Shown: piece by piece, positions 62,741-64,000 of the stretch
How positions within the stretch are numbered: position 1 is the first letter of the stretch
Layout: each line of letters begins with the position of its first letter
Source: Kosakonia radicincitans DSM 16656
Lineage (GTDB): Bacteria > Pseudomonadota > Gammaproteobacteria > Enterobacterales > Enterobacteriaceae
Reading direction: 5' to 3'
NCBI RefSeq assembly: GCF_000280495.2
Contig: NZ_CP018016.1
Location: 2,976,001-3,040,000 of the forward strand
DNA: 64,000 nucleotides
Notes under the pieces: model-generated
The model's database searches: none
What the model saw: the letters and a program-made list of their open reading frames with translations, nothing else
What the model was told of the DNA's origin: nothing
Program-made: the position numbers and the translations under genes

Positions 62741-63594
62741 CCAGCTTTATTCTCAATAATGTCCAGCCCCTGCGCGTAAAGCCGCGTGGAGAAAAGCTGT
62801 CGTGGTCAATCGGTCTGCTGCTGGCGGTTGCTGTACATCTGTTAGTGCTGATATATCTGCTGCGGAAACCGCCGGCACCACCGATGGTGATGCCCAACCC
62901 GGCAGCGGCACCGATGTCGGTTATTATGGCGGTGATGCCAACCACCTCGCAGATTTCCAGCCAGGAAAGCGTTGCACAGCAGGCTAGCCAACCCGTTGAA
63001 TCAGAACCGCCACCTTCGTCCGCCAAACTGGATGTGGCGGCGAAAGAAGTGAAAAACGCCGAGGTCAAAGCGGTGGTCCACGACAGCAAGCAGAGGCCGA
63101 AAGCGGAGGCTAAACAGCCAAAACCACAGCGAACCGTTAAGCCACGCGAAGTTAAACCCCTGCCCAAAAAAGTTGAGGTAAAAAAACCGGCATTAATCAC
63201 CACGCCGGACTCAGTGCGCAGCAACAGCAGCGAACGGCTTTCACAACAGAATCAGGCCCCGCAGGTCGGCGCCGCCAGTAATCAGGCCGCCACGGAGAAG
63301 CAGAACTGGCAGTCGATGATCCTCGCCCAGCTTCAGCGCGAGAAGCGCTATCCCGGCTATGCGCTGCGGATGAAACAGCAGGATACAGTGATGGTACGCT
63401 TCACTATCGACCGCAATGGCAATGTACTGGAAACTGCTATTGAGAAAAGTAAAGGTTATGTTACGTTGGATCGTGAATCGCTCCAGCTGCTGGAGCGAGC
63501 ATCTCCGCTTCCAAAACCACCGGCCAGCGCGTTTACGCAATCGGATAGAATGGTATTAGTGGTGCCAGTTTCATTTTCTATTCGCAATGTTTGA
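62737..63594 (+). CDS. tonB: TonB energy-transducing protein
   Basis: A 285-residue TonB. One N-terminal membrane helix (IGLLLAVAVHLLVLIYLL) holds the histidine needed for energy transfer, followed by a long Pro/Lys/Glu-rich periplasmic spacer and a C-terminal TonB domain (YPGYALRMKQQDTVMVRFTI; ETAIEKSKGYVTLDRESLQLL; PLPKPPASAF). It is translationally coupled to exbD and ends the operon at a terminator. A private TonB next to one receptor suggests a dedicated partner, although exchange with the housekeeping TonB is possible. Confidence 0.93.
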   Translation: MTSFILNNVQPLRVKPRGEKLSWSIGLLLAVAVHLLVLIYLLRKPPAPPMVMPNPAAAPMSVIMAVMPTTSQISSQESVAQQASQPVESEPPPSSAKLDVAAKEVKNAEVKAVVHDSKQRPKAEAKQPKPQRTVKPREVKPLPKKVEVKKPALITTPDSVRSNSSERLSQQNQAPQVGAASNQAATEKQNWQSMILAQLQREKRYPGYALRMKQQDTVMVRFTIDRNGNVLETAIEKSKGYVTLDRESLQLLERASPLPKPPASAFTQSDRMVLVVPVSFSIRNV

Positions 63595-63616
63595 CTGAAG
63601 CCTAAAATAAAATTAC

Positions 63617-63650
63617 CGCCATCGTCGTAATGCGAAGGTGGCGATTTTTT
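63617..63650 (+). terminator. Terminator of exbB-exbD-tonB
   Basis: An 11-base stem starting CGCCATCGTCG and ending CGAAGGTGGCG, with one G-T pair and one mismatch, followed by six T. Confidence 0.8.
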
Positions 63651-63764
63651 ATCGTCTGCGCAAAAGTGAATAAATTTAAAAAATGGGAGTGAGAAGTTTT
63701 ACTGGATAAATAAAATAACAAGGATGGAATAAAGAATAAAAGGGAAGTGATAATATATTTTAAA

Positions 63765-64000
63765 TTACGACTGATTTTTCAGCAAAACTTCCCGACAGTG
63801 CAGCACTGCTTTAACCGCATATTTCTCTACCAGGCTACGGGATACGCCAAGCTTTTCTGCTATCTGTGCATGAGTCATACCCTCAACGCGGCTCATGTAG
63901 AGGATTTCTCGAGACTTTTCAGGTAAAGAGGATAAAGCATCATCTATCTCTTTTATTTGCTGCTTATAATGCAGGTTTTCTTCCGGGGTTGGCATGTAGT
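63765..64000 (-). CDS. FecI-like ECF sigma factor, C-terminal part (5' end beyond window)
   Basis: At least 78 codons of an extracytoplasmic-function sigma factor; the frame is still open at the window edge, so the ATG at 63995 is internal. The region-4 helix-turn-helix is clear: SLPEKSREILYMSRVEGMTH, then AQIAEKLGVSRSLVEKYAVKA, and the end HCREVLLKNQS. It resembles E. coli FecI (LPGKTREAF; EIAHKLGVS; VKKYVAKAVEHC). It is convergent with tonB. It is the natural partner of the FecR-like protein at 46701 and of the STN receptor, although it lies more than 16 kb from the former. Confidence 0.85.
   Translation of the reverse strand, partial: YMPTPEENLHYKQQIKEIDDALSSLPEKSREILYMSRVEGMTHAQIAEKLGVSRSLVEKYAVKAVLHCREVLLKNQS

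Noticed and set aside
63749..63763. Fur box near the sigma-factor 3' end
   Set aside because: Matches the consensus about as well as the exbB upstream site but lies between two convergent genes, where it cannot act as a promoter operator; it shows that such matches occur by chance here.

Overview
The window is chromosomal DNA of a member of the Enterobacteriaceae. From 1 to about 35.6 kb the gene order largely follows the E. coli/Salmonella segment dcp - ydfG - rspR - ydfZ - ydfI - ydfJ - rspB - rspA - ynfA - ynfB - ynfC - ynfD - ynfE/G/H - dmsD - bioD2 - mlc - ynfL - ynfM - asr - ydgU - ydgD - mdtI - mdtJ, and most products could be matched by eye. The genus cannot be fixed from this alone; a Kosakonia/Enterobacter/Klebsiella-like genome is likely. 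Departures from the E. coli order: no prophage between ydfJ and rspB; speG is missing and a chromate transporter (chrA) with a decayed TetR-type regulator sits in its place; a four-gene osmoprotectant ABC operon (Salmonella OsmU type) lies between dmsD and bioD2; an M32 carboxypeptidase precedes asr; a CHASE4-type GGDEF/EAL protein lies between ydgD and mdtI. ynfG, the Fe-S subunit of the YnfE-G-H reductase, carries an in-frame TAA at codon 96.

From about 36 kb the region is accessory: a stand-alone mini-protein with a caspase-clan His/Cys pattern, a LexA-controlled umuDC pair next to a 7-bp tandem repeat, a dehydratase/epimerase-like gene with a divergent LysR regulator, a LysE exporter, a PEP-mutase/isocitrate-lyase-like enzyme, a chemoreceptor, a frameshifted gene, gene remnants and a small exported protein.

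From 46.7 kb to the right edge lies the most interesting part, a compact cluster that looks like a dedicated TonB-dependent import-and-digest system. It contains a FecR-like anti-sigma factor, two tandem SbmA/YddA-type ABC transporters, an M16 zinc peptidase followed by a TonB-dependent receptor with an N-terminal signalling (STN) domain, a second M16 peptidase followed by a thioredoxin with a large unknown C-terminal domain, a complete ExbB-ExbD-TonB set, and the 3' part of a FecI-like sigma factor at the window end. Neither peptidase nor the thioredoxin protein shows a signal peptide. The simplest reading is that a peptide or small protein is captured at the outer membrane, pulled in by its own TonB complex, moved across the inner membrane by the ABC pair, and reduced and proteolysed in the cytoplasm, with cell-surface signalling controlling expression. 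It resembles an enlarged version of the Pectobacterium Fus and E. coli YddA-YddB-PqqL sets. The substrate is unknown; iron scavenging or detoxification of a disulfide-containing antimicrobial peptide are the main candidates.
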